Source: an uncultured Lachnospiraceae bacterium
Lineage (GTDB): Bacteria; Bacillota; Clostridia; Lachnospirales; Lachnospiraceae
Length of the DNA: 51,722 nucleotides
Assembly (NCBI GenBank): GCA_910579085.1
Contig: CAJTRU010000024.1
Location: 1 to 51,722, forward strand
Direction of reading: 5' to 3'
Both the position numbers and the translations under genes were made by a program. Below, piece after piece: positions 43,005-51,620 of this stretch (within the stretch, counting starts at the first letter, position 1; each line of letters starts with the position of its first letter). The notes under the pieces were generated by a model. It ran no database searches. It saw only the letters and a list, made by a program, of their open reading frames with translations, and was not told where the DNA came from.

Positions 43005-43069
43005 TTCCCTATTTCCTCCTGGCTTTTCTGTCCTTCGTGGGATACTAAAATCAACTAAAAGTATTCTTT

Positions 43070-43098
43070 ATTATAGTGGGTTAAATGGACTAAGGCAA
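43070..43098 (-). promoter_or_regulatory. Promoter of the two-component operon
   Basis: On the minus strand TTGCCT (43098-43093), a 17-bp spacer and TATAAT (43075-43070) lie 66 bp before the regulator start. Confidence 0.7.
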
Positions 43099-43266
43099 GC
43101 CTGTAAAAATTTATATTCACATAAAAACGGCAAGGTTTGCACATTGATGTTTCCAGATGAAATGCCGGCTTTTATGGCGGTTTTTGCTTAAATTTAAGTA
43201 ATAATATTATAGATATAAAAGGCTTAGTCAAGCAGATATTCGCAATCCGCTTCGCTACTTGCTCAT

Positions 43267-43382
43267 AACCTCATTGCCGCTTTGCGGCAGTCTGGCAGGA
43301 GCTTAAACTCCTGCCAGACTAAATAAGTCCTAAACCCACCGCTTAAGAAGCGTGTATTTTAAAGGGCTTACTTAATGAGGTT
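43267..43382. repeat. Smaller nested palindrome of a second type
   Basis: The outer arms are AACCTCATT (43267-43275) and AATGAGGTT (43374-43382). Inside are GCCGC-TTT-GCGGC (43276-43288) and a perfect 13-bp stem AGTCTGGCAGGAG (43289-43301) / CTCCTGCCAGACT (43308-43320) with a CTTAAA loop. No T-tract follows on either strand, so it is not an ordinary terminator. It shares no obvious word with the large palindromic family. The rest of the 417-bp gap holds the promoter at 43070-43098 and nothing else I can name. Confidence 0.7.
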
Positions 43383-43421
43383 AAATACTGTTTTAGACTG
43401 GAATGTAAGGAGGGGGTTTTT

Positions 43422-44114
43422 ATGAGGCACAAACGGAGGCTATATTTTGCAGGTATAATTGTATTATTTTTTGTGTTAGTTTTTGTATACATAAAAAAAT
43501 TTGCGATAGGGACTAAATGGTGGGTTATGTCCAATGAACATGAACTGGTAGAAATTTATGATACCTGTCCTTCTGGTAAATATAATAATTCCTATGAAAT
43601 GCTTTTTTATGGGGATGAATATGGCTGGTGTGACCCAATGGGATGTTTTGCAAGTATAGGGTTTGAATATAACCAGATATTTGGGGATAATTGCAGTTTT
43701 ATATTATATGGTACAGTATTACAGTGTGATAATTATGCATTTACAGATAAATATGATGGCAATTATGATATAAACTTTTCATGTCATACTATTAAAATAC
43801 GTGTAGAAAAGGATATATATGGAAATCTTAAAAAGGGGCAGGAAGTATATATTTTTTGCAGATGGAAGTATAGCCCGGGAGAAGATTATGAAGGTGATAA
43901 TAGTATTGAAGAAGGTAAGAAGGGCATATTTATTGTAACAGGAATACCTATCCGGCTTTCTTATAAAGATGGGAACGATATATTTGCAATAGGGAGTATG
44001 CATAATAATAAAAGGTTTCATTACTGTATGTCAGATTATGACAGTGGCATTGACAAGCTGGAAACAAGACAGGATGTAATAAATTTCTGGAAAGAAAACC
44101 ATTGGGTTTATTAA
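43422..44114 (+). CDS. Membrane-anchored extracellular protein of unknown function
   Basis: A 230-residue protein with a basic start (MRHKRR), one hydrophobic helix (about 7-24) and a soluble outer domain rich in Tyr, Asp and Gly. Seven or more cysteines are scattered through it (in DTCPSG, WCDPMGC, DNCSF, QCDN, SCHT, FCRW, YCMSD), suggesting disulphides or metal binding. No family is recognised. AAGGAGGGGG precedes the ATG. It stands alone between the second-type palindrome and a bidirectional terminator. Confidence 0.7.
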   Translation: MRHKRRLYFAGIIVLFFVLVFVYIKKFAIGTKWWVMSNEHELVEIYDTCPSGKYNNSYEMLFYGDEYGWCDPMGCFASIGFEYNQIFGDNCSFILYGTVLQCDNYAFTDKYDGNYDINFSCHTIKIRVEKDIYGNLKKGQEVYIFCRWKYSPGEDYEGDNSIEEGKKGIFIVTGIPIRLSYKDGNDIFAIGSMHNNKRFHYCMSDYDSGIDKLETRQDVINFWKENHWVY

Positions 44115-44146
44115 GCAGATAAATTTATATATCAGGATTTTCATAT

Positions 44147-44186
44147 AAAAAACAGGCAGGATAAATATTTATCCTGCCTGTTTTTT
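44147..44186. terminator. Bidirectional terminator
   Basis: AACAGGCAGGATAAAT (44151-44166) and ATTTATCCTGCCTGTT (44167-44182) form a perfect long stem with AAAA before and TTTT after, so it can stop transcription from both convergent genes. Confidence 0.9.
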
Positions 44187-44215
44187 ATAAATTAAGCAAG
44201 TATTATTAATTTAAT

Positions 44216-46228
44216 TTAATTTAATTTAAACTGTGTAACAGCGTCCATTAAATCTTTTGAATTATTATTTAATGTTTCTGCATCATCATTCAGGTTTTTA
44301 ACAGCGTCCAGCTGGTTTACAATAGTAGAAGATACCTGTGAGGTAGAGGCAGCAGCACGGTCTGAAACATCAGATATGCTTTGTATTGCAGAAAGTGTTT
44401 CGTCTTTTGCAATAGACATCTGTTCAATTCCCTTTGTAATATCGTCAAGGTTATCTGCCAGGTCTTCAATGTGTTTGTTAATTGTGTTAAATAAGTTAAT
44501 TGTAGTTACAAGTGCATCCTGCTGTGCACCAACAATATGTTCTGCACGTCTGGCAGTTTCTACAGTAAGCTCTGTCTGTGTATTAATACGTGTAATAATA
44601 TCAGAAATCCTGCTTACTGCCTGCATTGATTCGTCTGCTAGTTTTCTGATTTCATCTGCAACGACTGCAAAGCCTTTGCCAGACTCACCGGCACGTGCTG
44701 CCTCAATAGAAGCATTCAGGCTTAAAAGGCTGGTCTGGTCAGATATGGAACTTATTACTTCAACAATATTTTCAATAGTATTAGTTTCATCATTTAACTT
44801 GCTAATACCTTCAATTACTGCTTTGGTAACTTCCTGTGTATCTTTGGAGCGTTTATTTAATTTGTCTATAATATCAATTCCCTGGCCTGCAAATACTTTT
44901 GTATCATGTGAGATTGTTTCAATAGCACTTGTATTTGTGGTAAGTATATTTATCTTGTCAGACAGCCCTGCCATCTGTTCAAGACACCTTTCTGCTTCCA
45001 TTGCCTGTGATGAAGTACCTGATTCAATTTCAGATATTGCATTACAGATTTCATCAGAAGAAGAAACAAGCAGTTCAGAAGTGCTGTTTACATTATCTGA
45101 TGATGAATGGACGAGAGAACTTATATGGTCTACCTTGTTTAACAAGACTTTCATATTAGAAATCATGCTGTTAATGCTTGTTGCAAGTACACCAAATTCA
45201 TCTTTTCTTTTAATATTGACAATACCTGTAAGGTCGCCGCCAGCAGCTTTTTCAAGTACGCCGGTTGCAGTACTTATTGCTTTATGTATATTAAATGCAA
45301 AGAACAACGCAATTAAAAATGCAATAATTATCGCTGTAATTGTAATACCTATTGTCATATTACGTATTTCATAAGCCTGGCTTAACATTACTTTTTGTGG
45401 AACAAGGCAGCATACACTTGAACCTGTTTCTGCAATAGGTGAGCACGCAAATAGGTGTTTCTGTTTCTGGTATTTTACCATAGATAAAAGCCCGCCGCTG
45501 GATATAGCTTCTTTATAGAAGTCCTGTCCCGAAAATACAGCCTCTTTTTTATCTGTATTCAGGATTTCTGACCCGTCTGGGGATACATAGCCTATAATGC
45601 TTTTTTCATCAAGTTCCAGGTCTTTAAGTACATTTGTAACCGCTTTTGCATTAATGTCAATTACAACGTACCCGTCAAAGTTGGTAAATGGCCTTACATA
45701 AGAAACAGCATAGCGGCTTTTATCAATATTAAGCTGCTTGTCAAGTTCATCATGTGAACTTATCCATATGCCATCTTCTGTATTCTCTGGAACAGACTGT
45801 TTAAATGTGTTATAAAAACCTGTTTCAATATCCCCTGCTGAGGATATGGCATCGCCATAAGCGCCAAATACAGAAATTGCCATTATAAATTCGCTCGCAC
45901 TTGCAGCAGACTGCACTATATTATATAAAGAGCTCCATAACATATATTCATGTGGCCTGTCATTTTTGTATGCACCACGGTAATAATTATAAAAATCACT
46001 GTTATCAATGATTTTCTGGGCTTCTGCACTTACCTGTGACATACCAAGTTCAAGGTATGTTGAAGTAGTATTTACAGTTCCAGCCATATTGTGTTTATAT
46101 GAATTAAGCATTGCAGTGGAAGAACTGTTATAAGAAACTACGCCAAGAGCTATAATTAAGACAATTACAATCATAAAACCAGATATCAGCCTTACTGCAA
46201 TGCTGTTTAATTTGTTAAGTTGTTTCAT
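44216..46228 (-). CDS. Methyl-accepting chemotaxis protein with dCache-type sensor
   Basis: A 670-residue chemoreceptor. TM1 is about 12-34. An extracytoplasmic domain of about 255 residues has the dCache pattern (an YVRPFTNFDGYVVIDI segment near 177-192). TM2 is about 291-313, then HAMP and a cytoplasmic hairpin with tip SDQTSLLSLNASIEAARAG and GKGFAVVADEI. It starts 15 bp after the sugar-binding lipoprotein gene, with GGAGG before the ATG, so the two are cotranscribed and likely work together. The 3' end lies in a TTAAT repeat (four units, 44206-44225) that includes the stop codon. Confidence 0.94.
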   Translation of the reverse strand: MKQLNKLNSIAVRLISGFMIVIVLIIALGVVSYNSSSTAMLNSYKHNMAGTVNTTSTYLELGMSQVSAEAQKIIDNSDFYNYYRGAYKNDRPHEYMLWSSLYNIVQSAASASEFIMAISVFGAYGDAISSAGDIETGFYNTFKQSVPENTEDGIWISSHDELDKQLNIDKSRYAVSYVRPFTNFDGYVVIDINAKAVTNVLKDLELDEKSIIGYVSPDGSEILNTDKKEAVFSGQDFYKEAISSGGLLSMVKYQKQKHLFACSPIAETGSSVCCLVPQKVMLSQAYEIRNMTIGITITAIIIAFLIALFFAFNIHKAISTATGVLEKAAGGDLTGIVNIKRKDEFGVLATSINSMISNMKVLLNKVDHISSLVHSSSDNVNSTSELLVSSSDEICNAISEIESGTSSQAMEAERCLEQMAGLSDKINILTTNTSAIETISHDTKVFAGQGIDIIDKLNKRSKDTQEVTKAVIEGISKLNDETNTIENIVEVISSISDQTSLLSLNASIEAARAGESGKGFAVVADEIRKLADESMQAVSRISDIITRINTQTELTVETARRAEHIVGAQQDALVTTINLFNTINKHIEDLADNLDDITKGIEQMSIAKDETLSAIQSISDVSDRAAASTSQVSSTIVNQLDAVKNLNDDAETLNNNSKDLMDAVTQFKLN

Positions 46229-46243
46229 AATGCATTTCCTCCT

Positions 46244-47269
46244 CTAATATTTCCTGTTGTCTATGTAATCAGCAGCAGTATCAGCAGGAAAGAGTTCTTC
46301 CAGTACATAATTCTTCTTGGATACCGGGTCTCCGTTCATTACTGTCTGTACAGCACTGGCAAGAAGCTTTCCAGTTAATGGGTTACATTCCATAACACAA
46401 TTGATTTTGCCATTTATCATTGCTTCAAATGCATCATGTATGCCATCGAATGAAACAATTACTATATCTTTGCCTGGTTTAATCCCGTTCTTTTCCATAA
46501 CCTCAATAGCACCAAGTGCCATGTCGTCATTTTCTGCAATAAGAATATCAATGTCCAGTTTTTTGTCAATGATTTTCTGCATATTTTCAATACCGCCGTC
46601 ACGGTTGAAATTGCCGGATTCTTTATATACAAATTTAAAGTTTCCTGCTGTGTTTAACATTTCTTCAACACCCTGTGTACGTCCAATTTCTGCACTTGAG
46701 CCAATAGCTCCTTGTAACAGTGCAACATTGTAGCTGTCTTTCTTTGAATTAAGTGATTTCATATAATCAATAAGCCAGTCAGCAGCCTTATATCCTTCAA
46801 GTAAAAAGTTTGAACCAATCCAGCACTCAAACAGTGTGTCATCATCTGTTTCCACCATACGGTCCATTATAATAACAGGTATGCCCGCATCTTTTGCAGC
46901 CTTAAGTACATCATCCCAGCCTTCAGAAACAATAGGGGTGAAACTTATAAGGTCTACTTTCTGTTCAATAAATGAACGGACAATAGAAAGCTGGTTGTCA
47001 AAGTCGTCTTCTGCACATTCATAGATAAGATTAATTCCATTTTCTTCAGTGCAATTTTGCTGTATGGATTCAACATTTGCAAGACTCCAGGCACTTCCAG
47101 TACCAGACTGTACATAACCGACAGTTATAAGCCCTTTGCTGCCGCCAGCATCATCATTGCTGCTGCCTGCTTTTTTCTGGTTGTCTTTTCCACATGCAAC
47201 TGTTACAACGGCGCATAAGACAAGAAGAAAACAGACAAGCACTCCTTTTGATTTGTTTGTGTATTTCAT
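46244..47269 (-). CDS. Sugar-type periplasmic-binding lipoprotein
   Basis: A 341-residue lipoprotein with signal peptide and lipobox TVAC (C26), followed by a Ser/Asp/Gly linker. The mature part is a type I periplasmic-binding fold (Peripla_BP_4, ribose/galactose group): ITVGYVQSGTGSAWSLA-like start, SFTPIVSEGWDDVLKAA, then IPVIIMDRM, and AENDDMALGAIEVM with VIVSFDG. These are the hinge and ligand-loop segments. ABC ATPase and permease genes are absent; instead a chemoreceptor gene follows after 15 bp. It is probably a ligand-capturing partner of that receptor. Confidence 0.92.
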   Translation of the reverse strand: MKYTNKSKGVLVCFLLVLCAVVTVACGKDNQKKAGSSNDDAGGSKGLITVGYVQSGTGSAWSLANVESIQQNCTEENGINLIYECAEDDFDNQLSIVRSFIEQKVDLISFTPIVSEGWDDVLKAAKDAGIPVIIMDRMVETDDDTLFECWIGSNFLLEGYKAADWLIDYMKSLNSKKDSYNVALLQGAIGSSAEIGRTQGVEEMLNTAGNFKFVYKESGNFNRDGGIENMQKIIDKKLDIDILIAENDDMALGAIEVMEKNGIKPGKDIVIVSFDGIHDAFEAMINGKINCVMECNPLTGKLLASAVQTVMNGDPVSKKNYVLEELFPADTAADYIDNRKY

Positions 47270-47340
47270 ACGTTCTCCTCTCTGGGTTTATTAATTAATA
47301 TAGTATTATATAAACCCTAAACCTTTTTCTAAATAACAAA

Positions 47341-47369
47341 ATTATACTATATTTGGTAAAATTATTCAA
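47341..47369 (-). promoter_or_regulatory. Promoter of the binding protein-chemoreceptor operon
   Basis: On the minus strand TTGAAT (47369-47364), a 17-bp spacer and TATAAT (47346-47341) predict a leader of about 65 nt. It is a vegetative-type promoter; no SigD-like flagellar sequence was seen. Confidence 0.75.
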
Positions 47370-47499
47370 GTTTTTGTGCAAAAAAACAGAAAAAACTAGT
47401 AAAAGCATACAAAATAAACTGTTATTATAGGTTACTATATTAGTCTTTTATAAATTAATTTAGTTTTTATTAAAATGATTATAAATGTAATAAATGGGA

Positions 47500-47580
47500 C
47501 ACCTGGAAGCAATGGCATTGTGCTGCGCCAGCCTGCGTAATGGGGCATATGGGCTTTAGGAATTTATGAAACGGACGTGG
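47500..47580. repeat. Probable relic of the palindromic family
   Basis: GGGCATATGGGCTTT occurs here (47541-47555) and in the apex of the block-1 B unit (918-931 region). GGAATTTAT-AAACGGA-GTG (47559-47579, one variable base in each gap) also follows that unit at 1070-1090. This suggests a decayed copy. The remaining 47270-47681 region holds the promoters at 47341-47369 and 47599-47627. Confidence 0.4.
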
Positions 47581-47598
47581 GCATGGTTCTTATATGGT

Positions 47599-47627
47599 TT
47601 GACTTGCAATGATAAATAATGTATACT
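47599..47627 (+). promoter_or_regulatory. Promoter of gpmI
   Basis: TTGACT (47599-47604), a 17-bp spacer and TATACT (47622-47627) lie 55 bp before the gpmI start. Confidence 0.8.
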
Positions 47628-47681
47628 TCTATTTTAAGAGGAGCAGTTATAAATAAAAATAAGATAAGAAAGGAAATTATT

Positions 47682-49226
47682 ATGAGTAAAAAACCAGTTG
47701 TTTTAATGGTACTTGATGGATATGGGCTGAATGGCAAGACAGAGGGAAATGCAATTGCACAGGCAGCTACACCTGTTATGGACAAGCTTATGGCAGAATG
47801 TCCTTTCCAGAAAGGAAATGCAAGCGGCCTTTCTGTAGGGCTTCCTGACGGGCAGATGGGCAATTCTGAAGTAGGACATATGAATATTGGCGCAGGCCGT
47901 ATTATTTACCAGGAACTTACACGTATTACAAAAGCAATTGAAGAAGGCACATTTTTTGAGAACAAGGCGCTTCTTTCTGCTATAGAAAATGTCAAGAAAA
48001 ATAATTCAAGCCTGCATCTATACGGGCTTTTATCAGATGGTGGTGTACACAGCCACAATACACATCTTTATGGGCTTCTTGAACTTGCAAAGAAGAATGG
48101 TGTACAGAATGTATTTGTACACACATTCCTTGACGGACGTGATACACCTCCGGCATCGGGCAAAGGATTTATTGAAGAACTCCAGGCAAAGATTGATGAA
48201 ATTGGCGCAGGGAAGATTGCAAGTGTGCATGGCCGCTATTATGCAATGGACAGGGATAATAACTGGGACCGTGTTGAAAAGGCATATAATGCGCTTGTCA
48301 AGGGCGAAGGTGTTATGTCAGATAATGCAGTACAGGCAGTAGCAGACTCTTATGCAGATGGTGTTAATGACGAATTTGTTGTACCTACAGTTATTACTGA
48401 AGGCGGCAAGCCAGTTGCAACAATTAAGCCAGGCGACTCTGTTATATTCTTTAACTTCCGTCCTGACAGGGCAAGGGAGATTACACGTACATTCTGTGAT
48501 GAAAGTTTTGATAAATTTGAACGTGCTAATGGTTTTATGCCACTCACATATGTATGTTTTACAGATTACGACGAAACAATAGGCAATAAACAGGTTGCGT
48601 TTGAAAAAGAAAGCATTACAAATACATTTGGAGAGTTCCTTGCGGCTAATGGCAAGACACAGCTCCGCCTTGCAGAAACTGAAAAATATGCACATGTAAC
48701 ATTCTTCTTTAATGGTGGTATAGAAGAGCCTAATAAAGATGAAGAGCGCTCACTTGTAAAATCACCAGATGTAGCAACTTATGATTTAAAACCTGAGATG
48801 AGTGCACCAGAAGTAGGTGAAAGACTGGACGCTGCTATTACATCAGGCAAATATGATGTTATTGTAATTAACTTTGCAAATCCTGACATGGTAGGACATA
48901 CAGGCGTGATTTCTGCTGCTATTAAAGCAGTTGAACGTATTGACCAGTGTGTGGGCTCTGCTGTGGAAGCTGTTAAAAAGGCAGATGGCGTGCTGTTTAT
49001 ATGTGCTGACCACGGTAATGCAGAACAGATGGTTGATTATGAAACAGGAATTCCGTTTACAGCACATACAACAAACCCTGTACCATTTATACTTGTAAAT
49101 TATGATGAGGATTATACATTGCGTGAGGGCGGATGCCTTGCTGATATAGCACCAACCCTTATTGAGATTATGGGGCTTGAACAGCCAGAAGAGATGACAG
49201 GAAAGTCACTTCTTGTAAGGAAATAG
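47682..49226 (+). CDS. gpmI: 2,3-bisphosphoglycerate-independent phosphoglycerate mutase
   Basis: A 514-residue glycolytic enzyme that interconverts 3- and 2-phosphoglycerate with two Mn ions. It has D12 in LMVLDGYG, the phosphoserine nucleophile S62 in GQMGNSEVGHMNIGAGR, the FLDGRDTPP loop, FFNFRPDRAR for substrate binding and CADHGNAE metal ligands near the end. The length is standard. The start at 47682 (MSKKPVVLMVLDG) follows AAAGGAAA; an upstream in-frame ATG at 47619 lies inside the promoter region and is rejected. Confidence 0.97.
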   Translation: MSKKPVVLMVLDGYGLNGKTEGNAIAQAATPVMDKLMAECPFQKGNASGLSVGLPDGQMGNSEVGHMNIGAGRIIYQELTRITKAIEEGTFFENKALLSAIENVKKNNSSLHLYGLLSDGGVHSHNTHLYGLLELAKKNGVQNVFVHTFLDGRDTPPASGKGFIEELQAKIDEIGAGKIASVHGRYYAMDRDNNWDRVEKAYNALVKGEGVMSDNAVQAVADSYADGVNDEFVVPTVITEGGKPVATIKPGDSVIFFNFRPDRAREITRTFCDESFDKFERANGFMPLTYVCFTDYDETIGNKQVAFEKESITNTFGEFLAANGKTQLRLAETEKYAHVTFFFNGGIEEPNKDEERSLVKSPDVATYDLKPEMSAPEVGERLDAAITSGKYDVIVINFANPDMVGHTGVISAAIKAVERIDQCVGSAVEAVKKADGVLFICADHGNAEQMVDYETGIPFTAHTTNPVPFILVNYDEDYTLREGGCLADIAPTLIEIMGLEQPEEMTGKSLLVRK

Positions 49227-49250
49227 TCCTGGAATATCCTGGTATTACTG

Positions 49251-49283
49251 TGCAGGCATGGCATTACGGGGGTTATGCCTGCA
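49251..49283 (+). promoter_or_regulatory. Hairpin between gpmI and the SUKH gene
   Basis: TGCAGGCAT (49251-49259) pairs with ATGCCTGCA (49275-49283). There is no T-tract, so it may be an RNA processing or stability element and not a terminator. Confidence 0.45.
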
Positions 49284-49312
49284 TACAGGAAGCAGCGAGG
49301 GGGAGATATTAT

Positions 49313-49987
49313 ATGCTGGATTTTGGCTTTATAAAAAGGGTTTATGATATAAAGAAATTCCATGGCAGTACACCAGAAGAAATAGATAAGCTGAAACAGA
49401 AGTTTGGGGAAATACCAAAGGTGCTGGAAGAATTTTATCTAAAAGCAGGCAATACAAAAAAATTCCAGTATGGGCAGGATACATGGATTATGCCACATGA
49501 TTATTTTAAATATGCATGGACTAAGGATTTTGATAATGGCATTATCCTGCTTAATGAGAACCAGGGAGTGTGCCAGGCATATATACGTAAACAGGATTTG
49601 CTGCTGCCTGACCCGCCAGTGTATTTATGGTATGGCAGAGAGGAAGAGCCAGGTCTGTGTGCATCTTCTGTTAGTGAATTCCTTATGGCAGCATCAGCAT
49701 ATGAAGCAGCATTTACATTTGAGTATAATCCAGAGGATTTTTATTATTTATCATATAATGATATAGAAGAATTTGAGTCAAGGCTTGATAAGCTTCCATT
49801 TAAAATGCAATGGATATCAGATGGTTTAGAAATTGTGTTTTATAGCAATGACCCTGGCAACCTTATAGCCGCCCTTTGCTGTGACGGTGAAGAAGATGGT
49901 GGCCTGCAGTTAATTTATGGTGCTGTAAATGAAGAGGCATATAAAAAGCTGGAAAAAGCAATTGATGATATTTGTGAGCCGCTTTAA
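49313..49987 (+). CDS. SUKH/SMI1-KNR4-like protein
   Basis: A 224-residue cytosolic protein. The segment IPKVLEEFYLKAGNT (about 30-45) is the hallmark of the SMI1/KNR4 (SUKH) superfamily, and the pattern of later strands with WIMPHDYF and LNENQGVCQAYI fits. Many SUKH proteins are immunity factors against contact-dependent or secreted nuclease toxins, but no toxin gene is near; others are of unknown role. GGGGGA precedes the start at 49313. It lies 86 bp after gpmI and ends before a strong terminator. Confidence 0.75.
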   Translation: MLDFGFIKRVYDIKKFHGSTPEEIDKLKQKFGEIPKVLEEFYLKAGNTKKFQYGQDTWIMPHDYFKYAWTKDFDNGIILLNENQGVCQAYIRKQDLLLPDPPVYLWYGREEEPGLCASSVSEFLMAASAYEAAFTFEYNPEDFYYLSYNDIEEFESRLDKLPFKMQWISDGLEIVFYSNDPGNLIAALCCDGEEDGGLQLIYGAVNEEAYKKLEKAIDDICEPL

Positions 49988-50010
49988 CAGCATTAAGAAA
50001 ACAGTTTAAT

Positions 50011-50047
50011 AAAGCCTGTGGTGTTTACAAATGACACCACAGGCTTT
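50011..50047. terminator. Bidirectional terminator
   Basis: AAAGCCTGTGGTGT (50011-50024) pairs perfectly with ACACCACAGGCTTT (50034-50047). T- and A-rich flanks let it serve the SUKH gene and the convergent chemoreceptor gene. Confidence 0.85.
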
Positions 50048-50066
50048 GTATATTTTTAAAACCATG

Positions 50067-51437
50067 CTATTTATTTATACAGATATCTATAATCTTCTCC
50101 ATATCTGAAATAAGATTTCTTGAATATTCCCTGGCTTCTGTATAAATCTGTTCTGCAAGGTAGTAATCATTATTTGCTATTGCATTTATAACTTCTGTGC
50201 CATATCCGTGGAACTTCTTATGCTTTGCACCAAGTCCAATCCAGATTGGAAGCACCCCGGGTATTTTTGGGACTATAGCATTATAAAAATGTCCAAAACC
50301 ACATTTTGAAGGGTCAAGCTGTAATGGAAGGATTGTGCGTTCCTTTACTATTTTTTCAAGGTTATTAAGCCATGTATTATGTGCTGAAATTGCATTTTCC
50401 ATATATGCTGCAAATTCACCATTTTCAAGATGGTAAAATGCATCATCAGACATAGCACCCATTTGTTTTACTGCATCGTCAAGTATTTGCTCTATAACAG
50501 TTACAGGTTCTGATGATTTCCTTAGCTCTTGTTCTACTTCACGCATATATCCTGTGCTGTCAATAAGCTGGTTTTCCATTTCTGTCATTGTGCTTGTGAT
50601 TTCTTCACTAACAGCAGCAATAGAACTAATAGCCTCACTTACCTCAGAAATATGTTTTTTATTATCATTATTTAATTCCCATACCTGTTCAATCTTTCCT
50701 GTTACAGCATTAAGTGCATTAATAGTTTCCTGGGCACTTTCTGCACTCTTTTGTGAGGCATGTTTAATCTCTTCTACGAATTCACCCATGCTGCTGGTAA
50801 GTTTCTGGGTTTCTTCTGCAAGACCACGTATCTCAGTAGCCACAACAGCAAACCCCTTTCCAGCCTGGCCAGCCTTGGCGGCTTCAATAGAAGCATTTAA
50901 TGCCAGCAGGTTTGTTTGTAATGATATAGTATCAATTCCTGCAATAATGTTTGTCATGGTATTGATAATTCCAATAAGCTGGTCCATATCCTTCTGCATT
51001 TCTTTGGAATCTTCAATAGTCTGTTCTGAAAGGTCTTTTATTGTTGTAAGTTCTTCCTGGCTTGCCCCTATTTTTTTGTGTACTTCTTCAGTTTTAGAAG
51101 AAATTTCAATAATTGTATTTGTAAGTTCCTCATGCTGGTTATTTGTATGCCCTGTTGAATAAGGGCTTTCAGCAGAAATACCAAAAATAGTTTCTGTTGC
51201 TTTAGACACCTTGCGGTATATGTCTTCTATTTTTTCAGTCTGGTATTGCATAGCCAGGTCAAGGGAGCTTATCTGCATAACAGCTTTAATGTTTTTTTCA
51301 AATATTGCCGCAAACTCCTCCCTGCCTTTAGAAAGCCTGTGGTAAATACTATCAAGTCCAGGTACTTTAGTATAATCCACATCCTTTAACTCTGAAACGG
51401 CTTCTGTAAGCACGTTCCGTTTACTTTTTAACCGCAT
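50067..51437 (-). CDS. Soluble chemoreceptor with C-terminal zinc-binding CZB domain
   Basis: A 456-residue cytoplasmic receptor without any membrane segment. Residues 1-95 are helical and of unknown type; the signalling coiled coil has tip LQTNLLALNASIEAAKAGQ with GKGFAVVATEI near the middle. The C-terminus (about 345-456) is a CZB domain: a His in SAHNTWL, Cys in KCGFGHFY and an HxxxH pair in AKHKKFHGYG supply the zinc ligands. CZB receptors are known to sense zinc or oxidants such as HOCl through the zinc-cysteine centre. GGAGG precedes the ATG. Its 5' region adjoins the third palindromic element. Confidence 0.93.
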   Translation of the reverse strand: MRLKSKRNVLTEAVSELKDVDYTKVPGLDSIYHRLSKGREEFAAIFEKNIKAVMQISSLDLAMQYQTEKIEDIYRKVSKATETIFGISAESPYSTGHTNNQHEELTNTIIEISSKTEEVHKKIGASQEELTTIKDLSEQTIEDSKEMQKDMDQLIGIINTMTNIIAGIDTISLQTNLLALNASIEAAKAGQAGKGFAVVATEIRGLAEETQKLTSSMGEFVEEIKHASQKSAESAQETINALNAVTGKIEQVWELNNDNKKHISEVSEAISSIAAVSEEITSTMTEMENQLIDSTGYMREVEQELRKSSEPVTVIEQILDDAVKQMGAMSDDAFYHLENGEFAAYMENAISAHNTWLNNLEKIVKERTILPLQLDPSKCGFGHFYNAIVPKIPGVLPIWIGLGAKHKKFHGYGTEVINAIANNDYYLAEQIYTEAREYSRNLISDMEKIIDICINK

Positions 51438-51620
51438 ATTTTACCTCCAGGTTTACACATAGGCAGCATAACTACCAAATTATATACTATATCACATAAT
51501 AAATGATATTATACATTTTTGCAACCTTTTTATCATATAATTAATAAAAGCTATTATGGCTTATATATCTATTTTATGCATAGAAATCCTGGCTGCCACT
51601 ATAGAGGTAAGAGGTTTAAA

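Noticed and set aside
44206..44229. TTAAT pentanucleotide repeat over the chemoreceptor stop codon as a phase-variation tract
   Set aside because: Every frame meets TAA within the repeat, so unit changes would alter only one or two terminal residues.
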